Below are positions 31,591 through 42,776 of a stretch of 64,000 bases of DNA, piece by piece (position 1 is the first letter of the stretch; each line of letters begins with the position of its first letter). Under the pieces are notes generated by a model that saw only the letters and a program-made list of their open reading frames with translations, did no database searches and was not told the origin of the DNA. Both the position numbers and the translations under genes were made by a program. The stretch lies in the NCBI GenBank assembly GCA_948474755.1, contig CAOLHI010001300.1:372001-436000 (forward strand). The letters are read 5' to 3'. Source of the stretch: Ctenosaura bakeri. Taxonomy: Eukaryota > Chordata > Lepidosauria > Squamata > Iguanidae.

Positions 31591-32356
31591 GTCAAGTCAT
31601 TTCTGACTTATGGAGACCCTGAGGCAGCCCTATAACAGAGTTTTCTGGATCTGAGAGAGTGTGATGTGCTCAGGGTCCCCCAGTGTCATGTGCTAGCTAA
31701 CTTACTCTCACAGAAAACACTCAGAGGTTTAGCAGAAGTGTTTATTTGGAATTAGCAAGCAATATAGTAATTTTCAAAAGCTACTGAGACTGGTGTGTGC
31801 TGGATGGTAATAGGTTTTAAACCCTGACATACCAGTTCAGGCATGCATGATTATGACTGGTGAATAAATAGATGTCACCTCACCTCACCTCATGAGAACC
31901 AAGGTTTCCCAAGCATTCCTGATGTTTACATAACTTTCATCTTGAGAACTCAGACAATTCCTGTCCTCTAATCTTGGTCCTGTCTGTTCTCACAACATGT
32001 TCTTACTAGTTTCACATTCCATACTTCTGATCTTCCCTACCTTTATGGTGGATGCTCTGGACATCAACTACTGCCAGATCACCTCCTTTGGTGCCTTGGT
32101 ACCTTCTGAACCGATACCAGGATAGAAGCTGCAAACAGCAATTGGTGATTGAGACATTTGTTGCAAACAGTAATTAGCAATGGATGGATTGTACTACCAA
32201 TGATCTCTACTTTCCTTTTTTCTACTGCCTACGTTAAAATATATTTTCCCTGTTAGTATGACAGGAGCCAAGCCTCCTGATGCCCAGTGGGTTTCCATGG
32301 TTGAGTGGGGAACCAAACCCAGTTCTCCAGGGTTGTAGTCTAATGCTCAAACCACT
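31591..32356 (-). repeat. Second SINE, minus strand, split by an LTR-like insertion
   Basis: The 3' half is 31591-31685 (TCAAGTCATTTCTGACTTATG ...) and the head 32283-32356 (CCCAGTGGGTTTCC ... TCTAATGCTCAAACCACT). The gap is occupied by 31686-32282. Confidence 0.8.
31686..32282 (-). mobile_element. LTR-like insertion inside a SINE
   Basis: Flanked by CCCAGTG on both sides (31679-31685 and 32283-32289). Inverted ends TGTCAT (31684) and ATGACA (about 32256-32261) suggest an LTR, but about 20 bases lie between the second and the flank, so the exact boundary is unsettled. TTTATT at 31741-31746 is AATAAA on the minus strand. It has no coding region. Confidence 0.55.
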
Positions 32357-32395
32357 TAGGGTCCCCATAAGTTGGAAACAGCACAGGAAGTTGTT

Positions 32396-33080
32396 CCCCA
32401 CCACCAGCTCATTTCTGTACCTGACACATGGGGTAGGCTAATTACTTGAGGATGTATATGTACTTCTCTGTTTTCTGTTTGTATATTTAACAATAAAGCA
32501 AACATTACAAAGACACCCTCAGTTGCTGGCATTTTTTCAGATCAAAGCAAATCTTGTAGCACAGGTCTAGAACTCCTCCCAGCTTGGATAAAATATTTTG
32601 TTTTGAGGTTAAAGTAGCCATTACATGTAAATCATTAAACCATGCAATTTTCTCCTCTTCACTATGAATAGCACAAATTGCTGATCTCCAATATAGATTA
32701 CTGTTTTTTTCCAGGTAGCATTCTACATCTTTTTTAGAAGTATAAAGTATCTCATTCTTCTGTTACTAACTGGTGGTGCAGTGGGGAGAAATGCAGAATT
32801 CAATGAAACAAACTGCAGTGTGACAGCAAGCCAAATTAAAACGGATCTCAGCAACTGTGAGATGTTCTTTGTAAACACAAAACATCCATTCCTACTTTGT
32901 GTTAACATAACCACACATAAAGTCAAGACTTCAGATTTTGAAAGAACATTTTGTGTTGCTTGAACTAGCCCTCTCATTTTTCAAAGTAATGTGGGTTTTT
33001 TATACTAATTGTAGCTTACTTTCTTCTGTTTGTTTGGACTCTCAGATGGATTACTAGGTGAGGCCAAGTCTTGCCCTTTG
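32396..33080. other. Intergenic, nothing recognised
   Basis: No supported feature. An AATAAAGCAAAC at about 32492 is an isolated polyadenylation-like hexamer. Confidence 0.4.
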
Positions 33081-33082
33081 AT

Positions 33083-33473
33083 CAGAGGTGGGCAAAGTGT
33101 AGCCCATGGGCTGCAATCAGCCCTCTAGGGCCATTTTTGTGGCACCCAGAAAACATATTTTGGAGCAATTTGTTTTTTGCTCCGAAATCCCCCCAAATGG
33201 CCTTTATGGGGTGTAGAGGGCATTTCTACATATCTGAAGCTCTTACTGGACCTCTTGGAAATCCAAACAAAATTTTGTGGATTTTTAAAAAAATTGCCTC
33301 AAAATGTCCCAAAATGCCCCCTAGGGGTCCAGGAAAGCCCAGAAACAAGGCCCCATGTCCCAAAGAGGGTGTCTGGGGACAATTTGTTTTGTAGGTAAAC
33401 ATTCTAGCCCTCAAAGTTTTCCTGGATGACAAATGCATCCCCCCTTCCACAGTTGCCCACCTCTACCATAGAC
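33083..33473. mobile_element. hAT-like non-autonomous DNA transposon
   Basis: Terminal inverted repeats CAGAGGTGGGCAA and TTGCCCACCTCTA, about 390 bp apart, typical of hAT-derived MITEs. The 8 bases flanking each end do not match, so the insertion is old. Short open frames inside it are not genes. Confidence 0.6.
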
Positions 33474-36400
33474 CATGAGGTCCCTGTCTTGAATCTTAAG
33501 TGCAGTGAGGTCAAACTACACACAGCTTTAAAGATGTATCTAGGAACTTCCTTTTTTCTTTTTAAGCACAGAGGATTCAATCTGATAGGGACCATAATAT
33601 GTTTGTGTAGTTAGCAGGCTTTAATCCTTTACCTCTCCTTATGGTCCCAAACAGAACCACAATGCGGGACAGAAACACTTTCTACCAGCCATGATCTGCA
33701 TCTGGTCAGCTGTACTTTAGAAGGATGTAGCTGCTAATTGTTGGGAAATGGGAGAGATTTAGTGGATCTCTCAAGCAGAGTATGTAAATACACTAGGCAG
33801 AAGTTTGAATAGTTCATCAGCTCCCCCCAAAAAACCTCTAACAAAGAAAGAAATTAAACTTAATCATGGTAAGATATATAAAAATAGTTTTACTCACAAA
33901 TTTTTGTTCACAATAGATACAGGTTCATCTTCTTGAAGAAAGGAAGAAAAAAAGGTACTACATTGTACCAGAAAGTTGGACTTTTGCACCTTGAGAGAGC
34001 TCTTGGAAGGCACATGCTTCACGGGTGACAGCAGGGAGAGAGAGGGATATTGGAGATGAGAGCAGATAAGACCCTGGGGAAGAAAGGAATACCTACATGA
34101 TGAAGGAAGAAGTGTGTGAACAAATGCACAAACAGGCAGTAAACATAAAAATGCTATGTCTAAATTCCAATATAGTGACATCTTCAGATTAACATGTGGC
34201 TTGGCTCTTGGGCGTGTGGGATTTCCATCTATACATCTCCTTGCATCTCACCATTTCCTGTTGGAAATGTCTAACAAGAATGAAAGGGCAGCTTCTCCAG
34301 TCAACCCATTCATGAAGCATTATCTTGGTCCACAGTAAAAACAAAAGAAAATTGAAGTTATACTGCAGCAGAAAGCTAGCACGGTTCTCCTTCACCACTT
34401 GTATGAGGCCATCCCATAACATGATTTTGGAAACAGCTTCTCTCCATCCCTAATGAGGCAGGGAAAGCTAAAGTCTCTTCCTCGAGGGAAACCAGGCTTT
34501 TCTTACAACTGGGTTTCAGTTACATGAACTGACAGGTGCCTTAGGATTTCTGCTAAGTTATGTATTTTGGGGAAAAATTTATGCTTTTCAAAGCATAAAC
34601 TTTTTGCTAAATTTAAGCTGTATTTTGTTTTTCAAAGACATCTCTTGATATCTTTAATTTTAAAAAGTCTCATTTTAAGTGGTTAGAAGTGTCTGGTCTA
34701 TTATGCTTCAGAAGCCATCTCAGCTGAGCATCTAAACTATACTGTCCAGTTAGTAAAGATGACTAGTCAGTTGGCTTGCCTATGTGGCTTTTATAAAAGC
34801 AAACCATGAACACAATGGTAGCTAGGCAATTGGGCAACAATACATTGGAGGGAAGCCACAGCAATGCTGTAAAACAAAAAGAACTGCCAGTTTTTAAAAT
34901 GATCTTCCTGACTAGTCTTCTGTATGTTGATGGAGAAACTGAATAGGAAATATACTGTGTTCAAGGCTAATCTTGTGCTTCTTCCATTTTATGACTTGCA
35001 GTTCAAAGAAAACAGTGAATAATAAATCCTATACAGTCCTCTATTTATTATGCTTTCAATCAATCAAAGGGAAATCTAAACAGTCTATTTATGCCAGCAT
35101 CCTAGAATCCCATTTTGCTTGCTATGTGTGAATGTTGGCACAGTAGCAAGAAGGGCAGGCATTCAGCTGAGAAATCTTCATTATCTCCACATATGTCTCT
35201 GATTTCCTGAAAGTATTTAATTTTTCTCAAATTAATAGATAGTTTAGTGAAACGGACTGTAAGAACAGATGTTTCACTTTCATTAATCTCTATAATACAG
35301 CATATATTTGGATGTCCTATATCTTTAAGGATCTCCTGTATTTCATAATAAGGCAGCATTGTTTATCATGGAACACCACAACCACATAATATCCTCTCGT
35401 CTTCTTAAGAACAATTTATTCTGACAGCCCTTATCTGTAGGCGTTTCCAACTGGATAGTTCCTAGTGCCAACAGTCAAAAGTCTTAGTCTATGTTTTCAT
35501 CCTCAACATTATTTTATTTAATTTTATTTTTTTGAGAAAAGGAAAACAACTACTACAGAAGAAGCAGCAGGGAAACACAGCAAAGTCACATATGGAAGGC
35601 AGTAATATCTGAACTGCTCATGAAATTCTGTAAATGAGGTAGGAAAAACGCACAACAGAAGTCACACAGAAGACCAAAGTCATCTGGAAGTACTCTATCC
35701 TGCAAATTCCCTGTATTTTGTGCACTCAGAAGCACATTTTGCCTGCTTGAGAGTCAGGAATGGGAACATCTATTGTGTTTTAGCACTAGTTGGAGGAGAT
35801 TGGAAAATGTGGTGATCTTCAGCTTTGTAGGGGAAAAAATGCATTATGCCTACAAAGAACCCATATCTGAAGAGGTAGGAAGCACCAAAAAGAACAAAAC
35901 TATCAGCTGTGCAGGGAAATTGCTCTCTGTGGCAATTAAGTGCAAAGTATTTTTTAAGCAAGGAAAGTTTGCTAGAAGAAAGAAGGCAGAGACCATGACG
36001 AGTGACTTAGCAGCTGGTATACCAAGGTGGGGTGTGCAACACGAGACGCAATGACAGGAGGAGACTGTGGAGTGGTTGAATGACAGCACACAGAAAAGGC
36101 AGTCCTCATCTCCCTTTGAGAGTCCCTGGAGTGCCAGAGACAGCTTTTACTTCAAGCCCAGCAGTGCTGCAGTACAACAATTTGACTGGAGAGACTGGTG
36201 TGTGATCTTCCTTTTATTCTGCTGGAAGCCCAACCATTGGTGGTGCCAACTATAAAGAAAAAAGGATTTATAGCCTGGTTTTTGACTAGTGAAGCAGGCA
36301 GAGAGCTCCACGGATTCCTGTCTTGGCAACTGCCCTGGGAATCCTGCAACAGCATAGAAGAGCTGTTGAATTCTTGCCCTCAAAGACATCCATGATCATA

Positions 36401-36618
36401 ATCATCTGGCTAAAGCACCCTTATGAAGTACTCCACATTTCTCAGAAATCCCCAGTGAAGGCAACAACTACTACCCAGCTTGCACAGTGGAGATTAATCA
36501 CTACATTAAGGAAACATCTTGAGGTGGCACCCAGGAGCAGTAATAAGAAACATCACCTCTTCTTCCAAATCAGCTTTTCCCACTGAAGAAATTGATTGCC
36601 AGTCACCACAAAGGTACC
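33474..36618. other. Upstream region of the tetraspanin; no clear feature
   Basis: About 3.1 kb with no recognised transposon. A minus-strand 85-codon open frame at 35102-35359 has no family motif and no splice context. Directly upstream of the tetraspanin (about 36040-36618) there is no CpG island or TATA box that I can defend. Confidence 0.4.
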
Positions 36619-37359
36619 ATGGTGGCTTTGCTCAAGCTTTTTCTCTTGGCTTTCAGCTTTGTCTTCTGGGCAGCAGGTCTAACAATGCTTACTATTGGCA
36701 TTTGGGCTAAACTTTCACTGGAGACTTACTTGGTGTTGTCCACCAACGAATACCCCGATACTCCCTTCATTTTGTTGGCTACGGGCACTGCTGTCATTGT
36801 CTGGAGCTTTCTGGGTTGCTTCAGTGCTGCCACTGAACATCGTTGCCTCTTGCGCACTTATGGGAGCTTCCAACTGGCTGTGCTGGCAGCTGGCTTTGCG
36901 GTGGGGCTTTCCAGTTTGTTTCATCGCAAAGAGATTGCTGATGGCTTCCGGGATGGGCTGTGGGAAGCCATACGTTCCTACACAGAGGATGAGGAGAAAG
37001 CGGAGGCTCTGGATTCTATCCAGCGCTACTTGGATTGTTGTGGAGTTGAGAGTTACCGTGACTGGTTTTCCTCACCATGGTCAATGGAACAACAGACACC
37101 CAATGCCTCAGTGCCCATGAGTTGTTGCAGGGCCCGCAAAGGTTGCTTGCACAGTCCTCTCCCTTCAGATGCCCAGGGTATCTACCGCGATGGATGCTTC
37201 AGCAAAGTCTACGTTTTTGTCAGTGATAATATGTTCTACATTGCCACAGCTGCACTTGGGCTGGCAGTCATGCAGGTGGTAGGCATTGTCTTGGCTTGCC
37301 TACTGGCTGCTCGAATTCCACTGCATGCTGGACCACCAAGAAGTGCTGCTCCACACTAA
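36619..37359 (+). CDS. Tetraspanin, TSPAN6/7-like, single coding exon
   Basis: A 246-residue four-pass membrane protein expected to organise plasma- or endosomal-membrane microdomains with partner proteins. I chose the ATG at 36619 because its context (TACCATGG) is strong and the next residues lead straight into transmembrane segment 1 (about 8-30). Segment 2 is about 50-68, segment 3 about 82-101, and segment 4 about 206-230. The large extracellular loop carries six cysteines: CCG at 140-142, SCC at 168-170, C176 and C193. One N-glycosylation site, NAS, lies at 162-164. The IGIWAKLSLETY, FHRKEI and GCFSKV motifs resemble TSPAN6 and TSPAN7, but overall similarity is moderate and the C-terminus differs. 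Those family genes have several introns; this frame has none, suggesting an old retrocopy kept open by selection. Exact orthology is not established. Confidence 0.9.
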   Translation: MVALLKLFLLAFSFVFWAAGLTMLTIGIWAKLSLETYLVLSTNEYPDTPFILLATGTAVIVWSFLGCFSAATEHRCLLRTYGSFQLAVLAAGFAVGLSSLFHRKEIADGFRDGLWEAIRSYTEDEEKAEALDSIQRYLDCCGVESYRDWFSSPWSMEQQTPNASVPMSCCRARKGCLHSPLPSDAQGIYRDGCFSKVYVFVSDNMFYIATAALGLAVMQVVGIVLACLLAARIPLHAGPPRSAAPH

Positions 37360-39603
37360 ATCTGGTGTATGCACTACTAGGGTGCACAACACTGACATTT
37401 TTCCTTCCCTTCTCTTCCAAAGGAAGTGTCTGTTTCAAAGGAAGTCTTTCTTCCAAAGGTACTGTGGTTTTCTTCCATCCCTTGAGCAATTCTATCATCA
37501 CTCTCCCCTCCACAGCAAAGGAATACCCCACACTTAGCTTGAAGGCACTGCCACCAAACTTAATAATTTTTGCAGTCATTTCCAATGGAAGCCCCTCCTA
37601 ATGGCTGCCCAGTTCTATGTTGCTCCATTGCCTTTATTCAGCCAGGCATTTGTTTCTCTGTGCCAGAAAACTTGCTCAGTGTATCTCCTAATTTTTGGCA
37701 AGAGAGAGAAAATATACCTATTTTTTCCTTTTACAGTATTTCTTCACTTACCCCCATTCTCCATTTTCACTACTTCAGGACTACCGGATTGGTGGCAAGG
37801 CTGTAATTCTGTCTATGGGTCTTTTGTTCATTTCACTGAATGAAGGAGGAAATAATTTCTTCCTGCAAAGCTGTTCTCAGTTTGGGTGCTACTTAAAGCC
37901 ACTTTCTTGTACCGATAGGGGTGAGAAGAACAATCCACTCTTTCTTCTTGGGGCAGCTGGTGAAACTTTTTGTTATAATATGTCATCGTTATCGATGCAC
38001 AGAAAGAAGTGGGGGATGCAAAGTGCAAACAGACATTTATGGGGTAAAATATGTATTGTAAGATGAAAGCCTTTCTCAACTTTTCTGAAGGGAGGGAAAT
38101 TAAGAACCAGAAGTGTGAAACTAAAGAAATCTTTAGAAAGAAAGGAGCCAGTGTTGTTAGCAGTCTACTAGCTGGCTATGAAAGACCAGATGAAGTGAGG
38201 TATATTTCCTTATTATGTAAGATGGCTTTGATGTTTCATGAAGAGCTTATCTTGAAAAATAATTGGCCACTGCCGCTTTCAGACTTGTGAGAGAGAATCT
38301 CAAAGAACCTTTTGTAAGTTCTTAATGAGCTAGAAAACTTAAAATTGAAAGAAGCAAAACTTAAATCTTGGCCAAAGTCAGTGAAAATCTGTGAGACTAC
38401 AAGGGAATGTGTTTCTCTCCAATTATTCAATGCCGTCAGAAATATTATCCATGGACCTGCACTCTTGAAGGAGCAATGTTTAATTTCAAATGCCTCTGTG
38501 TGTTTTCCCCCACTCAGGAGTGACATATTTTACATATTTTTAAATGGGGAAAAGCCCTATACGTTTATTGTTAGGCTTTGAAATTTTCTAGATATACTGA
38601 TTTTACAAAACTCTTCCACAGTTTTACTTGGTAGCTTTCCAGCCTATGTGCAGTAAATAAGCATTAGGAGTCTGATTTTTAGCTGAAGCCAGGGGCAAAA
38701 ATGCTGTGGAACAACAGGCACCCAATGGCCTGTGAAAAATAATGTGGAAAAGATGAAGGTTTACCAGAAGAAGGAGAAGGAGAAGAGGAGGAGGAGGAGG
38801 AGGAGGAGAAGAAGAAGAAGGAGAGTGAGCACTGACTGGCTGGGAAATTGGAAGGATATGTGATTCATACCGTGAAAGTTTCACATATTCTACAGAGAAA
38901 GAACTCTCATCCATTACAATTTCTACCCATGACAGATATTGATAAAATGGCTTCCACACAATCTTATAGTTTCATTTGTCCTTGGTTTGCCTCTTTTCCA
39001 CAGGAGAAGCTATTCTGTAAAATCTGCAAGCTCTGAGAACTTAAATGTGCAAATGAAAAGATGTAGAATAATTATTTCTCTCTTTGATCAGCCCAAGGAC
39101 CAGGGAGAGGATTCAGTAGGAGACTTGGGCTACACAAAAATGTTTTAACTTTCAAAGCCTTTGTGTGTGTGGGAGTGTATGTTTCTTTCTCTCTCTGTCT
39201 CTTGTGTTAGATTCTTTATACATCAAAAAACAACTATCTATTTAGCAAATCAGTATCTTTTAGATGCACAAGAAAAAGTAAGAGGTCAATAATTTCAAGC
39301 TTGAAAGAGACTTAGAAGATGGAAGAAATATCACAACAAGGCAGGAATGTTACAGCCCACCGTTAAGCTAACAAAGGTAGACATTGTTATTTGATGATAA
39401 TTATAATTGCTGGTTGCAACTAGAGTAGACCCATTGTGCAGTTTCTGAATGGTAAGTAAGCACTTATGTAAGCCTTGCTGACTCATCTGATCCATTGTAT
39501 TCTATTCTAATGGCGATTAGCAATTGGATTTAGCCCTATAGCTGCTATCTTGTAACACTTACTGAGCACAATTCCCTCTGAAGTATGGGTCCTTCAGCTG
39601 AGT
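37360..39603. other. Tetraspanin 3' flank and intergenic DNA
   Basis: The first part is probably 3' UTR, but I found no convincing AATAAA nearby. No poly(A) tract or target duplication of a young retrocopy is seen. A purine-rich simple repeat (GAAGGA/GAGGAG units) lies at 38764-38823. Confidence 0.4.
38764..38823 (+). repeat. GAR-rich microsatellite
   Basis: Imperfect GAA/GAG tandem units on the plus strand, about 60 bases. Confidence 0.85.
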
Positions 39604-39845
39604 AGACAGCCAACGTGGTGTAGTAATTTGAGTGTTGGACTAGGATTCAAATCCTGACTCAGCCACTCAGACCAGGATTCAAATCTTGACTCAGTCCCAG
39701 AGGGCCACTAAGTGATCTTCGGACTGTAACACAGTCGGAGCTTGAAAGAAAGACAATGACAAACTCCTCTGATCAGTCTTGCCAAGAAATCCCTCTGACA
39801 GGATTTCCATAGTTCAAAGTTGAGCTGAAGACACAAAACAACAAG
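39604..39845 (+). repeat. tRNA-derived SINE (Sauria type) with internal duplication
   Basis: The head AACGTGGTGTAGTAATTTGAG is followed by a duplicated GATTCAAATCCTGACTCAG block (about 39642-39692), then the tail with GAGCTGAAGACACAAAACAAC. Confidence 0.8.
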
Positions 39846-40187
39846 ACATTCCTAAAACTGTGTAACACGGGATACTGCAGAATGGGGTGTTTGTACGTGA
39901 ATGGTTGAAATGCAACAAAGGGTGTCCTAGGGCTACAAAAAATGGCCATTTGTAATTATTTTTCAGTTTCCCAGGATAATATAGGAAGGCAAGAATATTT
40001 TTTCAGAGTGTTAGATACCATGAGTGCTTTAGTACCAGCCAAAGAAAATTAAAGATAAATATGGACTTAATCCAGGTGAGACTACAATGTTCCATGTTAG
40101 TACTTTCCTCTCTGCCTTTGGATTTTTTTAATTAAATGCAAGTCCTTAAGAAAAGATCAGTATTCAGTGGCTAGTCAAGTATATTGA

Positions 40188-40420
40188 AATCCAGTGGGGT
40201 ATAGTGGTTTGAGCATTGGACCATTAATATGGAGACTAGGGTTCAACTCTCTGCTTGGCCATGGAAACCCATTAGGTGACCTTGGGCAAATCATACTCTC
40301 TCAACCTCGGAGGAGGGCAAAGGCAACCCCTTCAGAAGAAATATTACCAAGAAACCCCTTTGATGTGGCCTTGGGGTCCCATATATCAGAAATGGCTTGA
40401 AGACTCACAATAACAATAAA
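40188..40420 (+). repeat. tRNA-derived SINE (Sauria type)
   Basis: Complete order from GTATAGTGGTTTGAGCATTG through GGTGACCTTGGGC to GAAATGGCTTGAAGACTCAC. Confidence 0.9.
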
Positions 40421-40447
40421 GACCAATTATAATAAACATAACTTGTT

Positions 40448-40690
40448 AGATTTGTTGTTCTGTGTCTTCAAGTCATTTCCAAGTTACGGTGGTGCTAAGG
40501 TGAATCTACCACTGAGTTTTCCTGGCAAGATTTCTTCAGAGAAGGTTTGCAACTGCCTTCCTCTGAGGCTGAGAAGGTATGACTGTCCCAAGGTCACCCA
40601 ATTGGATTCTATGGCTGAGCAGAGACTCAAACCATGGATTCTCAGAGTTTTAGTCTAATGTTTAAAGCACTATACCATGCTGGCTTTCTG
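40448..40690 (-). repeat. tRNA-derived SINE (Sauria type), inverted to its neighbour
   Basis: Reverse orientation: TTGTTCTGTGTCTTCAAGTC tail to AAAGCACTATACCATGCTGGC head. It lies tail-to-tail with the SINE ending near 40420, so the two could pair as a long RNA hairpin if transcribed. Confidence 0.9.
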
Positions 40691-41451
40691 CCAGTGTGGT
40701 ATCTTATTGTATACCACTTACATAAGTCAATTGATATCATCAGATCCAATCTAATTGGTATTAATTAGAATGGTGATTTTTTTGTGTGTTTAGCATATGA
40801 ATAACTCAGGGTAAATGTAGGCTGGGTGAAACCAACTTCACTAGCTGCACATTTTGACTCTGAAACTGCAATATGAAGTTCTGAATGTAAGACCCATTCC
40901 TTCCCCTATCGAAGAAACTGCTGACCTGCTGGGCCTTTCCAAAGGCAATCCTGGTGGATTCTTCTTTCTTTCAAATGACACATCCCAACCTATAGATAAT
41001 TATACCAAAATATAGAACATGTAGGATGTGACAGCAATACTTGATAGAATAAATTTGTATTGGAAGATCCTCTCAAGTTATGTATAGACTGAAATTGTTG
41101 TTCCAATTACTTTCCTTTTATGAATCCAAGTATCTACAAACATTTATTATATTTCCACCTTAACAAAATATTCTTTTGATTAGGCCAGAGTATGCATACT
41201 TATTCAAAAGTATTACATGATAAGTGCACATGCCTGCAAACAAAGGGTCCATCATTTTTACTTGTGACTATGCTCCATAAACCAAGAGGTGACAAATATG
41301 TTTGATATGCTGTCATATTTTGGGCTTTGATTCAACAATTGTTACCCTAAAAGGTAGGGGATCTTGAGGTTCTTCAGCAGTGCCAGCATCTCCTTAGAAT
41401 TTGTGGAATCATTCCTGTGAGAAGAGGGTAATGGCAGGATGTTTTCACCTG
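40691..41451. other. Intergenic, nothing recognised
   Basis: No supported feature. Confidence 0.4.
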
Positions 41452-42113
41452 TGTATACCAGTACTAACTGTAGAGATGACTCCAGTTACAAGGTAAAAGA
41501 GTATTTTTATTAGGAATTAATAGACACACAAGAAATCAAGCACATCACAAACCATACAAGGTTAGTGAAGGGAGAAGCAAGAAAGGTTGGATCGAAAGAG
41601 ATTTCAGGTGTAGAGGGTGATATTTACTGGTCCAGAAGAAGGTTGAAATGGAGTGGCTCAGACTGCAGTCTGAGAGTAGTGCTCTTCGATATGCAAAGGA
41701 ACACACCAATGTGCATCCAAAGTACTACAAATTGCTGGGGTTGAAGCTAGGGTTTAAATAACCTTTTTCCTACTCTAAAGAGGTCAGTGTTAATGGCTCT
41801 CTGGCAGAGTAAACAAAAGGGGGTCCAGAAGAGGCTGATTGTCTTATTTTTGGTGACAAAACATCAATGGGAGTTCTGACAGCCTCTTATTGTCTTGGTT
41901 GGGTAGGGTGAATGGCGAAGTTCTCTGGAGATAATGTGCACAGCAGAGGGGCTTGCCTGCCCTACCTGGGCAGTTTAGTTTACTATTGTATTGGGATGTC
42001 AGATTGCTGATAGGATTACTGGAAGCCTATTAATGCTGGACTTTTCTGCCTAATTCTTCTTGACCTGATGACCTGACCATGCTGAGACCATCCTGACCTA
42101 GCCCAGGCTTACA
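41452..42113 (-). mobile_element. Possible solo LTR
   Basis: Ends TGTATACC and GGCTTACA are partly inverted copies. TTTATT at 41506-41511 is AATAAA on the minus strand. No target duplication is seen and no coding part adjoins, so the call is tentative. Confidence 0.4.
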
Positions 42114-42551
42114 GCCAAAGCATGTTTCTCAGCCATAAGTGTCCAGTTTTTGTATGAAAATGATATTTCTTGCCAATTTCGCTATCCCTCAGGATGGGGT
42201 GTGTAAGGGGTTGTACCCGTTCTTACTTCAAGTATCATCAGGATCTCTGAAAAGTGGCTTGTGGACATGATTTCAAAATGTGATATTGCTTGAAGAAGTG
42301 ACAGATTCTAGAAATGGTGAATCCACTCCAGAGTGGATTCATTGATCCATAGATTTTGCAGCTATCCACTTCCCCTGACACTTTTCCAGAGCTTGAGAAA
42401 GCCACTTTTTTGGACTACAACTTCCAGCATTTCTGAGAAGAAATCAGTTCTGAGAGTTATAGTCCAATGGCTTGTGCATTTTTGACTGGGCCAATAAACG
42501 TACTGCTGTTTTTGTGGGGTTTGGATGTTGTTCCAGAGTCCAAAAGGTTTT
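42114..42551. other. Intergenic with old repeat trace
   Basis: A GACTACAACTTCCAGCATTTC stretch near 42412 is a common repeat-like or regulatory-like motif. No boundary can be drawn. Confidence 0.35.
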
Positions 42552-42776
42552 GGGCCCTTTCACATTACTCAATTATAGCAAAATGACTCCACTTCAGCTG
42601 CCACAGCAACTTCCTGAGGAATCCTGAGATTTGCAGTTTAGAGAGCAGTTATTTAGAATTCTCAGAGAGCTCCTCTAATGCCTCAGCAGACTACAAATCT
42701 CAGGTTTTTGTAGGATGCAGTCATGGCAGTTAAAGTGGAATGATAGTGCCATAACAGTGTAGTGTGAACAGAGCCC
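42552..42776. mobile_element. Foldback MITE, old copy
   Basis: Left end GGGCCCTTTCACATTACTC and right end GTAGTGTGAACAGAGCCC; arms share ATAGCAAAATGACTCCACTT and AAAGTGGAATGATAGTGCC as imperfect complements. Confidence 0.8.

Larger units (their letters stand above)
31468..32395 (+). repeat. tRNA-derived SINE split by a second SINE
   Basis: The head and middle lie at 31468-31590 (AGTGTGGTGGTTTGAGCATTG ... CCCAGAAAACCCTG) and the tail resumes at 32357 (AGGGTCCCCATAAGTTGG). Everything between is a later insertion on the opposite strand. Confidence 0.8.

Noticed and set aside
35102..35359. 85-codon minus-strand open frame with coding-like composition
   Set aside because: No recognised motif, weak start context and no splice sites at its ends.
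36592..36618. Earlier start for the tetraspanin
   Set aside because: The frame extends upstream only through a TTG. The ATG at 36619 has a strong context and places the first membrane segment normally.
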